NCBI GenBank assembly: GCA_964019135.1
Contig: OZ025249.1
Location: forward strand, 37,647,759 to 37,711,758
Reading direction: 5' to 3'
From: Arenicola marina
Lineage: Eukaryota; Annelida; Polychaeta; Arenicolidae
Length of the DNA: 64,000 nt
How positions within the stretch are numbered: the first letter of the stretch is position 1; each line of letters begins with the position of its first letter. Both the position numbers and the translations under genes were made by a program. The notes under the pieces are model-generated. The model did not search any database. It was not told the origin of the DNA and saw only the letters and a program-made list of their open reading frames with translations. Of this stretch, positions 19,625 through 32,180 are shown piece by piece.

Positions 19625-21850
19625 AAATTGCAACAAATTATTAATCGCGCCTCGATCTGCCCACCGTCATCTCGTCTGGAACTTGAGGCAAGGTATGGCG
19701 ATGTGGAGTGGTCTAAGAGGGTGGAGTGGTCTCCCCCTCACCCCCTCCCCCTCTTCCACCCCGGCCCTCTACCACACCCACTCTGTCAACCAGTGATATC
19801 GCTCATGACGGTGAAATATTTCCAGACCCATACGTTGTCAGCCTTGACTGGCCGGCCGTGACAGGACTATACATCGCAGCTTTGTGACCTTCAGCTTAAT
19901 TCCTACATTTCATATGTGGGCCGGGAGGTACCAGCGATACTCTAAGAGAGAATAAACCCTCGCGGTGAAAGTTGCATTCAGCCCTGTCAAATGTTGTCAC
20001 TTTTTTATACGATTATAGACAACACACAACAAAACTTGAATTGGTAGGCCAGGGCAACAATTCGGCATTCCGAAGAAAGTTCTTGATATCAAAGATTTAA
20101 TTGCAAAATGTTGCATAAGGTGTCATCGTGCAAATATGGCAAAATGGCGAAGTTTTACCTTCAATTTTGGGTGTTCATATATTTGCTGCTGTTTACTGCC
20201 CTACATTACAACTCATTTTGAAGGGCGTCCCGGGGTGGCGCGGGTGGTGGGGCGTCAGGTGTTTACTACTCATTTTGAAGGGCGTCCCCGGGTGGGGGGG
20301 GGGGGGGGGTGGGGGGTGGCGTCGGGTGTTTGCACAAACGTCTCTTTTCAAAGTTAATATGCACTGCTAAAGTCTAGATTGTTTTGGAGGATGCACTGTT
20401 CAAGGAAAAATTGTTTGGGCAAATGAACGGTTAAAGCCAATTGTTTGGGCGATTAAAGAAAAGATTGATTTTGAAGGTGCACTGTTAAAGTCAATAATTT
20501 TTGTGATGATGCACTGCTAATGTAAAAGTCGAGACTCGTTTGAATGATGTAAATATACCCCCCCCCCCCAACCCCCCAACCCCGTCATTTTCTGGAAACG
20601 CCCATGGAAGTAAACCAATATCGGACCCATAGGCTTTATCTTTATATGGAACCCATAACCAATATCTTTATATAGGACCCATAGGCTATATCTTTAGCTG
20701 TCGACTATGGAGGGCCGTCGCTGTTGCAGTAATAAGAGGTATCGCTGCGGTAATGGGCGTGCAGGGTGAACAAGAAGACGGACAGGACGCACGGGGACAG
20801 GGCCACAAAGCCGAAGGCTGTGGGCACGGCCCTATCAGAGTATGGCCTCAGATGGCGGTGTCCCCCTCCCTCACACTGGATGCAAGATGACATCAACAAC
20901 AGATCCCCTCCATTAGTCGGGGGGGGGGGGGAGCTGGGAAGGGGGTGGCGGGTGGAGGTCATGCGGGACATGGTCAGTCGAAGGGCGACGCAGGGCAGCC
21001 AGCCTACATGCGATTACTGATTCGCCGAACACCGTCTGAGTCGTGAGAGGTGTTGACTATGAAAGCGCTGTACCCCTTATACCAGCTTCGGTGTTTCTCC
21101 GATTTGGAATTGCTGAGTAATCAAATTAACCGGAAGGGGGTGGGGAAGGCTGTTTATCCTGCCGCCAGGTGTCACGCCGGTAGCGGCAGAAGCAAAGAAT
21201 GATTTGGACTGAGGGCTGAATCGAAAGGTCTCGGGACTAAACGTTGTTCACGAAAGCCGAGATGAAGAGAGAGGTCATGAAGCTACCAGGCTTGACTCCC
21301 ACAACATGGGGCAGAAGAGGGGCGGGGATTAAAGTGTAGCACTGGAGCCCCATTTCGCAGATCTCCCTGGATAAAAGCGTTAGGACAAAGCAATCATGGC
21401 TGGATTAAATATAATATTATTAATACAATTTGTGTCCACGTCCTTTTGCAATATCGGTAGCGAGGTAATTACTTTTCCTTGGGCATGTCACATATGCTGT
21501 TATGTGTCAACCATTCGACGTCGAGTTATCAACTTTCCCAAGGTGAAGCTCTTTTGATTATCTCTTGCAATTATATCCGTAATTAATTTTTTTCCACACC
21601 GTTTCAATATTTAATAATCTGCCGAGACGTGAACAACCCTCACATGTGCAGTCCATATTATATTTCCAAACCGTCATATTACAAGCACTTGTGACGTAGC
21701 CCTTATATGCGAACGCAAACAACACTATCAAAAGGAAAACTCCCACGATTTACATCATATTTATCTATGAATAAGATTAATATGGCAGCCTGTGAAGGCC
21801 GAATGAATTATTTTTTCCCATGAGAAATATTCGTTTTAAATGAAAATCAT
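19625..21850. repeat. T block, copy A, right part
   Basis: Near-identical to 36284-38511 in B. It contains G/C homopolymers at about 20287-20311, 20559-20568 and 20919-20930 whose lengths differ from B, and a twice-repeated CTCATTTTGAAGGGCGTCCC (20211 and 20268). The last 130 bp (about 21720-21850) match the end of the truncated C copy at 51545-51680. No coding region is supported. Confidence 0.85.
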
Positions 21851-24628
21851 ATAGTGACGTTAAATGTCAGACCGGCGTTCAATGCTTCGGATAGCCGCGT
21901 TCAGGCGTTTAGTTATCTCATCCATTCCTTGTACCAACCCTTTTTTACTAAAACGAGACGCCGCATGTACCAGTTCATCGGCTTGGGTCATATGTTGTCA
22001 TGGCAGGTTTGTATGCAAGCAATTATTTACCAATGATTGTTTGTTCTTTGAAAATTACTCAATATGACATTCGTAACAATTGCCATCCCGAAAATAGCCA
22101 CCGTGGTGGTCTCGCTCTGACTATAATGGCCATAGCTTGATCGGGTATTGTTTCTTTGTGTGAGGCTTTATGCCTACGTCTGATGTGCCCTTTGACCTCG
22201 ACGACTGTAGCGAGACGGTGGCTAATTTTTGATCTATTGTCAGAATGATGAATTGCAGGCTACCGATCCACGTGACCACGCAGACGCGATAACGACACCC
22301 ATCGGCATCGTTTCCCGCCAAAACCGCTGGCCAGTCGTCTGCTCCGCAGGCTGGCGTGGCGTGCCTTACGGGCAGGATTGCGTTTTACAGCGCACGGGCA
22401 GACAGACGCCTCCTGTGGGACCATATCTTATTCCTATGTTGTTACGGAGGCCGTCTGGTCCTCTGTGTGAAATCTCGTTTATCTTCGTTTGTCAGTGGTG
22501 TCCGACGTCTACCCTCCAGTCCACACAGTGGCGGCCTTTTTGACAGCAGAGGGGAAGCCGTAATCAACCCTATTGCAGACCACACGTACGCGTAAAACTA
22601 TCTATACTTTAACTCAGTTCCTGCCCGATTGCTTACTTTTACGTGTTGGCTCTTACAACAAGGAGATATTGCACATGACTTTTTAGCGAGCTGCACTAAC
22701 GTTGGTACAGCTAACCAAAAGGCCGTATTTTACTAATGTTCTTTTCTTTGTTTCCTCCTGTCGGCAACCTCCTCACATTTGTTTTGCGTTCGTGGCTAGA
22801 CCTGTTGATATGTTACACCTTATTGCATATGTTAGTCAGCTATAACAATAAAACATTTCTGGTGTTCTGACAAGTTCTACGAAGTTTAGTATATGGGATG
22901 CACATTAGGCTCAGCCTGCTACTTAGGGGGGGGGGGGCGGGGAGGGGGAATACCAACTCTGAATTGCGAATCCCCAAGAATTAGGGAGAGCAATACTAAA
23001 TCTCCAAGATTAGGACATTTTAAAGCTGGGCGCGAAAGAAAAATCCTTGATGGTGATACCGTGAATATCAAGAAATTGGCGAACTGCTATAACAGACTGC
23101 GGTAAATAGACAAAGGGTCTTCGCGTTAAACCAGGAATTATAGGATAACGATCCGCAAAAATAGCCAACAAGCGATCACGAATTTCCACGAATTCCGGGA
23201 TGCCAATTTCGGAGATCGGAAAAAATACGCCCCGCCCCCCTTACTTAGTCAATGATTGTTAAAGCTGGAAGTCTCGTGATTAATTATTAACGGCGGTAGA
23301 CCCTCAGCTGATCAGTATTTGAGGCTGAACGCCCCATGACCCGGCCCAATCCATAAGACCTACTCAATACGTCAGATTACGTGTTGATTTCTATTCAGAC
23401 ACGCGAAAGGCATTTCGTGTAGCGAAACAAAAACACAACAGTACTGGCGTCAATAAAATAATACCTGGAGAAGATGGATACTTCACAAGTAGGGATTCCG
23501 GCGATGATACCAAGACAGGAGTAAAAAAACAAATATCGCAGTGTTAAACCGTTCTAGAATTGAATAATGAGTCAAAAACAATTAAGTCCATGAATTGTAA
23601 CACACAATTGCAACAATGGCATGAAAACTTACAATTCGTTTTCTTTATTATTATTTATGAGGTGGCAATAAAAGAACGTGATGGCCATTGACAAGCGCAT
23701 AGTAAAAGAGTTCAGCCTTCTACTGCAAGCGATAACGTAAATAATGACTCCCTGTTGACCAATTTGCTTACTTTCTTGAAGACAGTAGAACAAGATTCAA
23801 GACTCCACAGAGTCTAGGCCAGACCACCCAGCGAATGGACGTAGCTGTCCCCCCGCAAACTCTTCATCCGGGCATTGATGACAGACGCCGCATGAGAATC
23901 ATAAATTACTAATGACGAGAAAGATCGAAGGAGGGCGCCAGTGGAGGCGGATGAGAGGCCAAGCCACCCGGATGCGATGGTTTGACATAGGTCCTGTTAG
24001 CCCAAACGGCAAGGTGGGCGTCCTTCTTACGAGAGTGGGTGTAATGGATATTAGTGCTTCACTATTAAATGATGCACGCTCACTCCTCTTTATCACTATA
24101 TTGTCAGCCATTGGACATGCACACATGGTATGGTGTGCGCTTGGTCCAACAGACATGGGATAACGTTGCCCACGTGGTCTTCAAGTGGGCCGCAGTGTCA
24201 AGACATATACAGCTGGTAACATGGTAACGACACCCCGAGAAAAAACAGAATAATGTATTAGATACGAAGTCTGTTCCCTTCATCTCCGAGTCAATAGTCA
24301 TTTTCACTAAATGCATAATTGCTTAGGTAAAAAATGTCGACTTCACGCTTCTGTCAAAAGCATCCTTGTAATAAGCTTAACCGACAGAGGATCCATCACA
24401 CATCGACTGACATATTAAACATTGCAATCCTTCATTCTGTCAAGCAGCTCATCAGTCGGCAAATAATTCACTTCATATAAGAGCTTTTTTTTTTATCCTT
24501 GAAGGTTTTGATGAAGACTTTCTCATGACAACTCAGGGATTTACTCGACACCATAGCAATCGCGACCTTTTCTGCACTCAGCCAATTGATGATCCATTGG
24601 GTTCACTGGCTACACAGTTAAAGCCATA
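21851..24628. repeat. Q block, copy A, with Q-R linker
   Basis: The part from about 21893 to 22800 is paralogous to 9065-9950 and 62460-63450. The part from about 22800 to 23400 is also found at the window end (63500-64000), including ACAAAGGGTCTTCGCGTTAA (23110; about 63701). The segment 23400-24628 occurs only in A and B. A G-run at 22927-22936 and a poly(T) at 24487 vary in length between A and B. ORFs of 83-85 codons at 23899-24163 overlap on opposite strands and show no domain. Confidence 0.78.
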
Positions 24629-25985
24629 TTACGTTTATTAGACACACCTTTAGAAAATTTGCACACTGTAGATACACTATCGTCATCTCAGAGCGTTCTA
24701 CGCACACAACATCGACATCGCAGAGCGTTCTACGCACACAACATCGACATTTCAGAGTATTCTACAGATATAACATCTTCTCGCACTTCTCGCACCATTT
24801 TAATTGAAATTTCACACTATTCTACAGACGTCCCTTTAAAATTTCACACCGTTCTACATACATCCGGTCGATAGTCAACACTGTTCCGCCGACATTTCTT
24901 AGATATTTCCTACCATTCTACAAACATCCCAGTGCAAATTAACCCCTTCTTACAGACATCACATTGAAAATTCTCACCTTTCTACAGACATCACATCGAA
25001 AATTCACACCATTCTACAGACATCCCCTATCGATATTTCACACCTTTAAACAGACATCCCATTGAAAATTCACACCATTCTCATATCACCGTGGAGACTC
25101 AACCTATGCTGGACCGATCCATCAGGTTCGTAGAACATTGCCACCCTCTTCACCATCTCACCGAGGTCAATGGGCCGCCCTGCTGTGACGTCATCGTCCA
25201 TCGGTATAGCGGCCAGGGATACCTTGACCCAGGATTATTCCAAGGCGGCTCATCACAGGCCAGTAGTCCAATGTTAGAGAGGATGTCTCGCCAACTGAAC
25301 TGCTTGTCTTTACTTCGTGGTCGCCGTTTGAAAGGCGTAGGATTGTAGCGGAAATTGAATCAGTTGAATGTACTTTGCAGGACTCAAGGTCGTCGAGCCA
25401 TCGATCTTAGTCCGCGGCGCCACCTAGTGAGAGAATTCGTTTGGTCAATGAGGTGGGAGGGACGGAGGGAGGGTGAGAGCTGGGGGTGGGGGTAAGGGTG
25501 GTAAGGGTGGTATTAAACGATAGTAGAGCCTGACGCGTTGCTGGGTCATGGTGTGGCGGGGTGTGAAGTGACGTGTGCTAGCAGCTCCCCATGTGTTGCT
25601 TCTTTCTCACCGGTAAAGTGCTTCGCGTGACGTGACGTTATCAATCACGTGCTCACTCGGCGTCTGATGTCAACGGTGGAGACATGCGGTCAACATCGGC
25701 GTGAATGGAGGTCACAGCGTGAAGGCCGCGGCCCCCGGCGCGACAACACTAGAAGTGGGGGGTGGGGGTGGGGGGCGCCTGGGGGTACGGGGTAGGGGGT
25801 CGAGCCCGTGCCTTCAGGAACGTCAGGAATGATTTACCTCGGGGAAGAAATATCCTCTGTAAATCAGCATCAAACGGGGTCAGTAGTGGAATACAAACAC
25901 ACACGTCTGACGTCAGCAAACCTCCGTAAACCAGCATGACACATGGTCATTAGGGGATTCCAGACACACACGTCTGACGTCATGA
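24629..25985. repeat. R block, copy A
   Basis: It carries the ~32-bp minisatellite at 24660-25080, a CRE-like GCTGTGACGTCATCG near 25185, G-rich runs at 25445-25510 and 25755-25800, and two 70-bp CRE units near the right end with TGACGTCA at about 25917 and 25975. Nearly identical to R-B (41292-42648) and diverged from R0 and R1. No gene was seen. Confidence 0.82.
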
Positions 25986-27329
25986 ATTCTGCAATGACAA
26001 GGCAGGGCGACAAAGGGAGCGGTAGTCAAGGAGACGCCGAACAGTTTGAATCCATAAACGCTTGCGCTGACGTTTCCATTGGATACCTGAGAGACTAATT
26101 AATTACTCCTGCGAGACGAGCAAGTTAATCTATTGGGAGTAAAAACGTTATCTATGTCAATGTGTACATCATCAACATGATGCACTCTTTTGTTGGTCAT
26201 TATTAAAATATCGCACATTGACGTAAACAATGCACGGCTAGGTCAGAAAAAGAACTGGTTTCGTTTCCCGATACATTTAAAATATATATAATGAATAATT
26301 AGAATAAAAGCGTGACGTCACACGTTTTCCTTAACAATTTTTCCGAGCATCGATGTTGGTCTATACCCAGAGATCATCAGCCCATAACACGTATACCTTC
26401 GAAGTTTTAGGCCGATTATATTGTTGTTACTCACTTACTAATAGACTAACAAATGCACTTTGACAACCGGGATTATGAGGCAACGCGTGAGCGATTATTA
26501 ATTACCGCCATTACGATTATTACTTTCCATTGATTAATTACATCCATTACATGTGTTATTCTTGAGTGAATTCCTATTCATGTTGTTTCCCTGCCAAAGG
26601 CATCATATCCGCCAACCCATGTAACTGCATGATAGCAATAATGTTGTACTCATATCAAGGTTTTCCGGTCCAAAAAAGCGTGGACAGGGAGATAAAACGA
26701 CTTTATTGCGTCAATAAATCATCACACGTACATGAAACGTACCATTACCTAGCGTAATGCGGAAGCCGAAGCTACGTCAGGATATTCACATATCTACACT
26801 TCGTCATCATCAGGAGAAAGAACAATCAGAAACACAAGGTACAATAATAAAATACTGATAAAGAATTATATCTTTCGGCGTACAGTCCCGTGGAGTTCTT
26901 CTTTTCGTCACCCATTTGGTTAAAACACACTGGAGCGCACCAAGACAATTACGACCCTCTTCCCGAATAAATCTCCCACCTCGACGAGTAAATATTCTTT
27001 CTTTCGGTCGCCGATCTATCTTAACAAATTGTATTTATGTATACCAAGAGCACTGTTCATGTCCTTTATAAGGTGAACGCGGAGATGACTGATGAGCTTT
27101 GCACTGATAGATGACAACTGCTGGGCAGCCCGCTCCAGGGTTTGGTCAGCCAACCCGCCAGCCCAGGCCCCGAGCCATAGCTCATGGACTATTGGATTGT
27201 GGCCCACCAGAGGCTGGGAACAAAGCGACGGCACACCGCACCCATAACGAGGCCATACATCAGAGTAATGCCGACTTCGCATATTTGATAGGGCGTCTTT
27301 TCTCGCCGGCATTATCAAAAGGCCAATAT
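25986..27329. repeat. S block, copy A, left part
   Basis: It matches S1 from about 26345 onward (TCTATACCCAGAGATCATCA), with 25990-26340 missing from S1. It ends at AATAT (27325-27329), where S1 continues directly into ATTTGGCGCG. In A and B that continuation is displaced to 32585 and 49244 by the LINE-bearing insertion. Confidence 0.78.
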
Positions 27330-27417
27330 CGTGGCCTTCATGACGACCAGCTCCAATAACACACGACCAGGCTTCCAACGATTTCAACTGATGGAAACAG
27401 CACTGAATACTACACAT
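27016..27417 (-). other. Unrecognised 133-codon ORF, conserved in phase among paralogs
   Basis: The frame contains RSRHYSDVWPRYGCG, PLVGHNPIVHELWLGAWAGG and LADQTLERAAQQLSSISAKL and ends in HKYNLLR. B (43679-44080) has the same frame with one residue change. The older S1 paralog keeps the C-terminal ~70 codons in the same phase. The N-terminal ~28 codons come from DNA absent in S1, to the right of the insertion junction at 27329/27330. A random frame of this length is not rare in 64 kb, so only the conservation of phase argues for coding. I do not recognise a family. Confidence 0.25.
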
Positions 27418-27981
27418 TATTATTGAAATGTATAAACGGTCAATGATTTGGCCTAATAGTGTTGAACTATGTCCCAGTCATCTTACGTTCCAATATGATT
27501 GTGTGATTCCAATGTTGTATCTCACATGTCAGTCTCTCACTCTCCTTCGCTTCACCAACCTTTAATAACATTCAAATATCTATTACTATAGCGGAATGGC
27601 CTAACACAACTAACTGTTTACTAGCGCTCTCTCTCTCTCATTCTTTTATCTATCTTTCTTTCCTTCTCTCAATCGGTTGACGCTGCTTCTCGTTTCCCCA
27701 GACGTGAAACACAAACAGGTAACTTGCCTGCCTTTCTTACGGCAATGAGTCTCTATTGTATTCGCTCATGGCCCTTCAGCTATTTGTTCTGCTCAGAACT
27801 TCTCTATCTGGCTTCTTTCTTTCCTTCTTTTCTTCCCTCTATCGTGCGAATGTGTTTATCACTTAACAGATGTGAAATATATGAGTACAAATATGCCTAC
27901 CACCGTAGCGTAGCGGTTCTTATTTTCATGTGCGAGCCTATGAAATGGATTACTGAAGTATGTTATGGACACGAGTCTTGC

Positions 27982-28289
27982 TAGCTCTGACATCAAAACC
28001 GCCACCCAGGTGAAGGTTTTGAATAGCACAACACTTTTTGATGTAGAAAACAAGCATGGCAGCGTGCGTAAACTGAACTCTTAAATGGCTAGTATTTCAG
28101 ATATTTTGCGGGCTTTCGACTTCAGTAAAGGCGCCGGCAGTAAGAATACAGTTTGTAGATTGCCAAAATGACAATGTTTTAAAAATTAGTTGACACATTT
28201 AGCGCCGAGAGCTTTCGAAAGAACTCTACACAGAGCAGTGTTGTGCTGTTCTAAACCTTCACCTTGGTGGTGGTTTTGATGTCAGAACT
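27982..28289. mobile_element. 308-bp MITE with ~52-bp TIRs and 9-bp TSD (Mutator-like), copy A
   Basis: The left end TAGCTCTGACATCAAAACC and the inverted right end (28238-28289) match over about 52 bp with few mismatches, through GGTGAAGGTTT and AGCACAACAC. The direct repeat GAGTCTTGC flanks it at 27973-27981 and 28290-28298. Long TIRs with a 9-bp target duplication are characteristic of Mutator-like elements, so a non-autonomous MULE-type MITE is the best guess. It has no ORF. Its presence in both A and B shows that it inserted before the large duplication. Confidence 0.85.
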
Positions 28290-29118
28290 GAGTCTTGCAT
28301 GAGCTGTGTTGAAACGCTGGCTCCCTCAGGCGTGGAGGAACGATCAGAAGAGGTATACTGATACAATTGCGCAAATAATTATTTCAGCATTAAAATAACG
28401 CTGCTGTACGATCAGTATCCTCTGCTTGGTCTACATACCCACAGCGTATAGAGCGATGATTAGGAGTGGAAAGCGCTAGATAATGCAGATGTTTAAGTAT
28501 AACTAGACATACCAGATTGTTAGGATTGTGGATCGTTGATAATGTATTTGTAATAACGCAAATTGTTAGAGATACTTGATGAGAGTATAGATTATTATAT
28601 TATTAAGTACCTAAGGTATAGCACTACATGTTACACATGGTTGTGTTATTTTGGCACATAACGTTATTAGTTACCAGTATGTGAAAGAAAGGATCAATAT
28701 GAATATGTCATACAGAGCAGATCTGTTCCGTAACGTTATGTATTTGTATATATGTATATGATGGCAATGTTTGTTAGATATATATAGGTAGCATTGATCA
28801 CGCATTTTGCACTCAGGATATAGCTCACATGCTACATGTTATGTTTGTTCACGATGTATGGATGTTAAAGCTGTACATGTTATTAGCGCTATCTAATAGT
28901 GATGCATAACAACAATCCTGAGTTGGTACAGTACGAGGTATTTTGCATAGATTTAGATTCCAATACGTCCCAGCTTTGTTAAATGAACTCATTCACCGGG
29001 CCCAGCTCGCCACCCCCTTTCCTGTTGTTCCATATCCCCAACACCTATCCCCACATCCTTGATACAAACCGCCGGCACGCCGTCCCACCCCTGACTTACC
29101 TGTCTCCCACCCCACACC

Positions 29119-29607
29119 TTGACCATTATACTCCATTCATCCATCTTTCTCAATACCATTAACGTCCCTCCTTCGAACCACCCATCCACTCCCCATCCAC
29201 CCTCCATCCACCTTCCATCCACCCCCCATCCACCCTCCATCCACCGACGCCCTCCCAAGATTTTCCTGCTACGCGTCCCCACTCCTCGGCAGCCCATGTA
29301 TTTATTCTCTTTCTGGCTTATGTCTGTGTTGTTGCAACCTGCTAATATGATCTGCTCTCAAACGGCTCATTACAGTAACTGCGGGGTTCCCTTGGTTGAC
29401 ATATGCGGTGGGGTACTTCAGCTCACCATTGCGGACCTTTCGTGGATAACTATTTTGTTCTGTATCTGTAATTCATTTCACTTCACCTCATTGACCGATA
29501 TGGTTCATCGTATATTAGACGCAAATCGCGCCCTAATTAACTTTAATAGTTCGGTCCCTAATCCTTGTACGTTTACAGCTTTACTTAAGATATATATTGA
29601 ACAATAA
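29119..29607 (+). other. Frame just upstream of the LINE endonuclease ORF; possible ORF1 tail
   Basis: An open frame whose stop (29605-29607) sits 3 bases before the ATG of the endonuclease ORF at 29611, the kind of spacing seen between LINE ORF1 and ORF2. Its start overlaps a CCATCCACC-type minisatellite (29180-29250) that shortens and lengthens between A and B. The later part (NMICSQTAHYSNCGVPL to ALLKIYIEQ) keeps frame in B. No ORF1 domain such as a zinc knuckle, PHD or esterase motif is visible, so coding status is doubtful. Confidence 0.25.
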
Positions 29608-29610
29608 GTG

Positions 29611-31065
29611 ATGGCTAAGACTATTGATGAAGAACTACTCAAAGAATTTGGAGGGTTAAAGAGAAACTCCCTAGAAAATATACTGCGCCAAAACCAACTC
29701 CAAAACGAGTGCACTAATGAAGACCCACGGACCATTAAGCATTCTCCATATTACGAATACAATGATTTTGTGGAAAGCCTTGGGGACGCACGAGGGAGCT
29801 TCTCTGTCTTTAGCCTAAACACCGCTTCATTATCTGCAAAAATGGATCAATTAGAAATACTTATAAACCAACTTAACGAAGATGGCGTAACACTAAGTGC
29901 CTTATGCATACAAGAAACGTGGCTAAACGAATCAGCTGATAAGTCGCAGCTGCAACTGAAGGGCTACTCGATGATATCACGAGGGAAAACATGCAGTGAA
30001 CATGGCGGCTTAAGTATATATCTAAATACCGATTTTAAGTATAAAATTGTTCCACCTTTAGTTGAATCTGATATTTGGGAATCCCTGTTTATTGAAGTAA
30101 CTGGTCGGTGTAAGGAAAAGAAAATTATCCTGGGGAACATTTATCGACCGCCATGTGACACTAATGAAAATTACGTTACCTTCACTGCTGAACTGGAACA
30201 AACACTGCCCAGATATGATAATAATGACTGTGATGTTATAGTAGCGGGCGACTTTAATATAGACCTCTTGAAAATCAACGAGAAACAAGCTATCAGTGCC
30301 TACTATTACATGATAACCACGCATACTTATATTCCACTGATAACCTTTCCTACCAGGTTTTCATTACGCAGAGCAACTCTAATAGACAACTTCATATGTA
30401 AGAATATGCATGATCTAAACCGAGTTAATGCTGGCGTATTGATCAAACAGATCTCAGATCACATGCCCTACTTCATGTGTCTGAAACACAGAATCCAAGA
30501 GAAGCCACCAAAGACAGTCAAGGTGATACACTATAATCTTAGCTACATGGACAATATCAAAACAAAATTGATTGATTCAAAAATAAACGATTTATCGGCC
30601 GACGTTAATCAGGACCCAAACATAAATTGTAATTATCTTTTAACAGAACTTAAGCGCATCAAATATGAAGAAATCACGGTAAAATACGTTAAATTTCGTA
30701 AACAAAAACACAAAAAAAATCCGTGGATAACTAAAGGCATAATAAAATCTATAAACTTTAGGGACAAAATGCATAAAAAACTAAAAGTAACACCAGCCGA
30801 CAGTGCAGATTATGAAAAGCTCAAGATAAATTTGCGGTCGTACAATCGAATGCTTAATACCAGTAACTGTATGGCCAAGAAGACCCACTACGAAGCATTA
30901 TTCAACAAAAATTTAAGTGGCTTAAAAGGTACGTGGAAGACTATAAGCACCATATTAAATAAACATTCAGTAAAGGAAGATCTCCCTGAATGCTTTAACA
31001 GAAATGGCAATTTCGTTGAAGGGCGATCTGATACAGCACAAAAATTTTGTATTTCATCAATATAG
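29611..31065 (+). CDS. LINE endonuclease domain ORF, copy A
   Basis: About 484 codons starting at an ATG (MAKTIDEELLKEFGGL). It has an APE-type endonuclease: FSLNTASLSAKMDQLEIL (about residue 70), CIQETWLNE with the catalytic Glu (about 100), GNIYRPPCD (about 177), VAGDFNID with Asp/Asn (about 213), RRATLIDNF (about 258) and SDHMPY with the Asp-His pair (about 284). A linker follows, ending at a frame loss just before what should be the RT start. This enzyme nicks target DNA to prime reverse transcription. The motif set matches the CR1/Jockey group rather than the L1 at 16 kb. It differs from the B copy by about nine residues in 485. Confidence 0.92.
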   Translation: MAKTIDEELLKEFGGLKRNSLENILRQNQLQNECTNEDPRTIKHSPYYEYNDFVESLGDARGSFSVFSLNTASLSAKMDQLEILINQLNEDGVTLSALCIQETWLNESADKSQLQLKGYSMISRGKTCSEHGGLSIYLNTDFKYKIVPPLVESDIWESLFIEVTGRCKEKKIILGNIYRPPCDTNENYVTFTAELEQTLPRYDNNDCDVIVAGDFNIDLLKINEKQAISAYYYMITTHTYIPLITFPTRFSLRRATLIDNFICKNMHDLNRVNAGVLIKQISDHMPYFMCLKHRIQEKPPKTVKVIHYNLSYMDNIKTKLIDSKINDLSADVNQDPNINCNYLLTELKRIKYEEITVKYVKFRKQKHKKNPWITKGIIKSINFRDKMHKKLKVTPADSADYEKLKINLRSYNRMLNTSNCMAKKTHYEALFNKNLSGLKGTWKTISTILNKHSVKEDLPECFNRNGNFVEGRSDTAQKFCISSI

Positions 31066-32180
31066 GTCCGAAATTGGCCGATGAAATTCAATTAACAGAA
31101 AAATCATTTAGTGAATATCTGAAGAATCCGTGTAAAACAGAGATGAGTTTCAAACCTATAAACTCTAAGGATGTCCTAAATGTTATAAACGAACTGAAAC
31201 CGAAACCTAGTTCTGGCCATGATGGAATCTGGCATTATGCTAAAACATATTAAAGATGCAATCAGTGAACCTCAACGGTCTATACTGGGGCCACTCCTCT
31301 TTATCATATATATAAATGACCTACCAAAGGAAAGTTCCTTGTTTAAAGCCATAATATATGCTGATGACACAACATTAACCACTACCCTAAGCACGTTCGG
31401 CATTAATCCACAAACAGAAGAAGGGATAAGCAAAATAAATGAGGAATTATGTAAGATCGATGAATGTAAAAAAATGTAAAAATTCCTCAGATTAAGATAA
31501 ACAATGTGCAGATTGAATGTGTTGATCCTTTTAATCTATTAGGAGTAACGATAGATAAGCACCTTACATGGCACGCTCACACAAACAACTTAAGTAGAAA
31601 ACTCTCCTCGCGCGTAGGAATACTGAACCGACTTAAGCATCACATACCGCAACATATATTACTTTTGCTATATAATACATTAATATTATCGTGTCTTAAT
31701 TATGGGCTATTAGTTTGGGGATATAAAAGCAAACCTATAGCAAAGATCCAAAAGAGAGCAGTTAGAACAATTACCTGTAGCAAGTATAATGCGCATACCG
31801 AACCTATTTTCAAGCAACTAAATATACTCAAACTGGAGGACATTCACGTCCTACAACAGTTAAAGTTTTATTTTAACTTAAAAAATAATAAACTTCCACC
31901 TTATTTCTCCATCATGGCACCTATCCAGCATTCCGACATTCATCGTTATCACACAAGACATTGTAATCAGTATCGTACTCATCCCATCCTTCATGAATTT
32001 GCTCGCAGATACATACGAAATAGTCTACCCAATGTATTGAATTTAGCTCCGCAGCAGGTGACAGACAAAATATCGACGCATAGCCTTCCCTCTTTCGCGA
32101 CAACTGTAAAGCTGTTTTTAGTAGGTAGGTATAGCAGTAACTGCACGATTCCAAATTGTTACGTATGTCAAGCAATATAA
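31047..32180 (+). pseudogene. LINE reverse transcriptase, broken by deletions and frameshifts, copy A
   Basis: RT pieces lie in three frames: 31047-31253 (FINIGPKLADEIQ to KPSSGHDGI), 31219-31479 ([28 protein letters not shown]) and 31506-32180 (FNLLGVTIDKHLTWHAHT, LSCLNYGLLVWG, KRAVRTITCSKYNAH). Between GHDGI and SILGPLLF the whole stretch with the first catalytic Asp is missing (well over 100 residues compared with typical RTs), and a second gap lies near 31470-31500. At least two frame losses are also present. It cannot encode an active RT. B has the same architecture (47709-48842), so the damage predates the duplication. Confidence 0.9.

Noticed and set aside
20211-20340. Doubled CTCATTTTGAAGGGCGTCCC as transposon ends
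   Set aside because: It is a short direct repeat about 57 bp apart next to a G-run, with no inverted partner or target duplication; local duplication is simpler.
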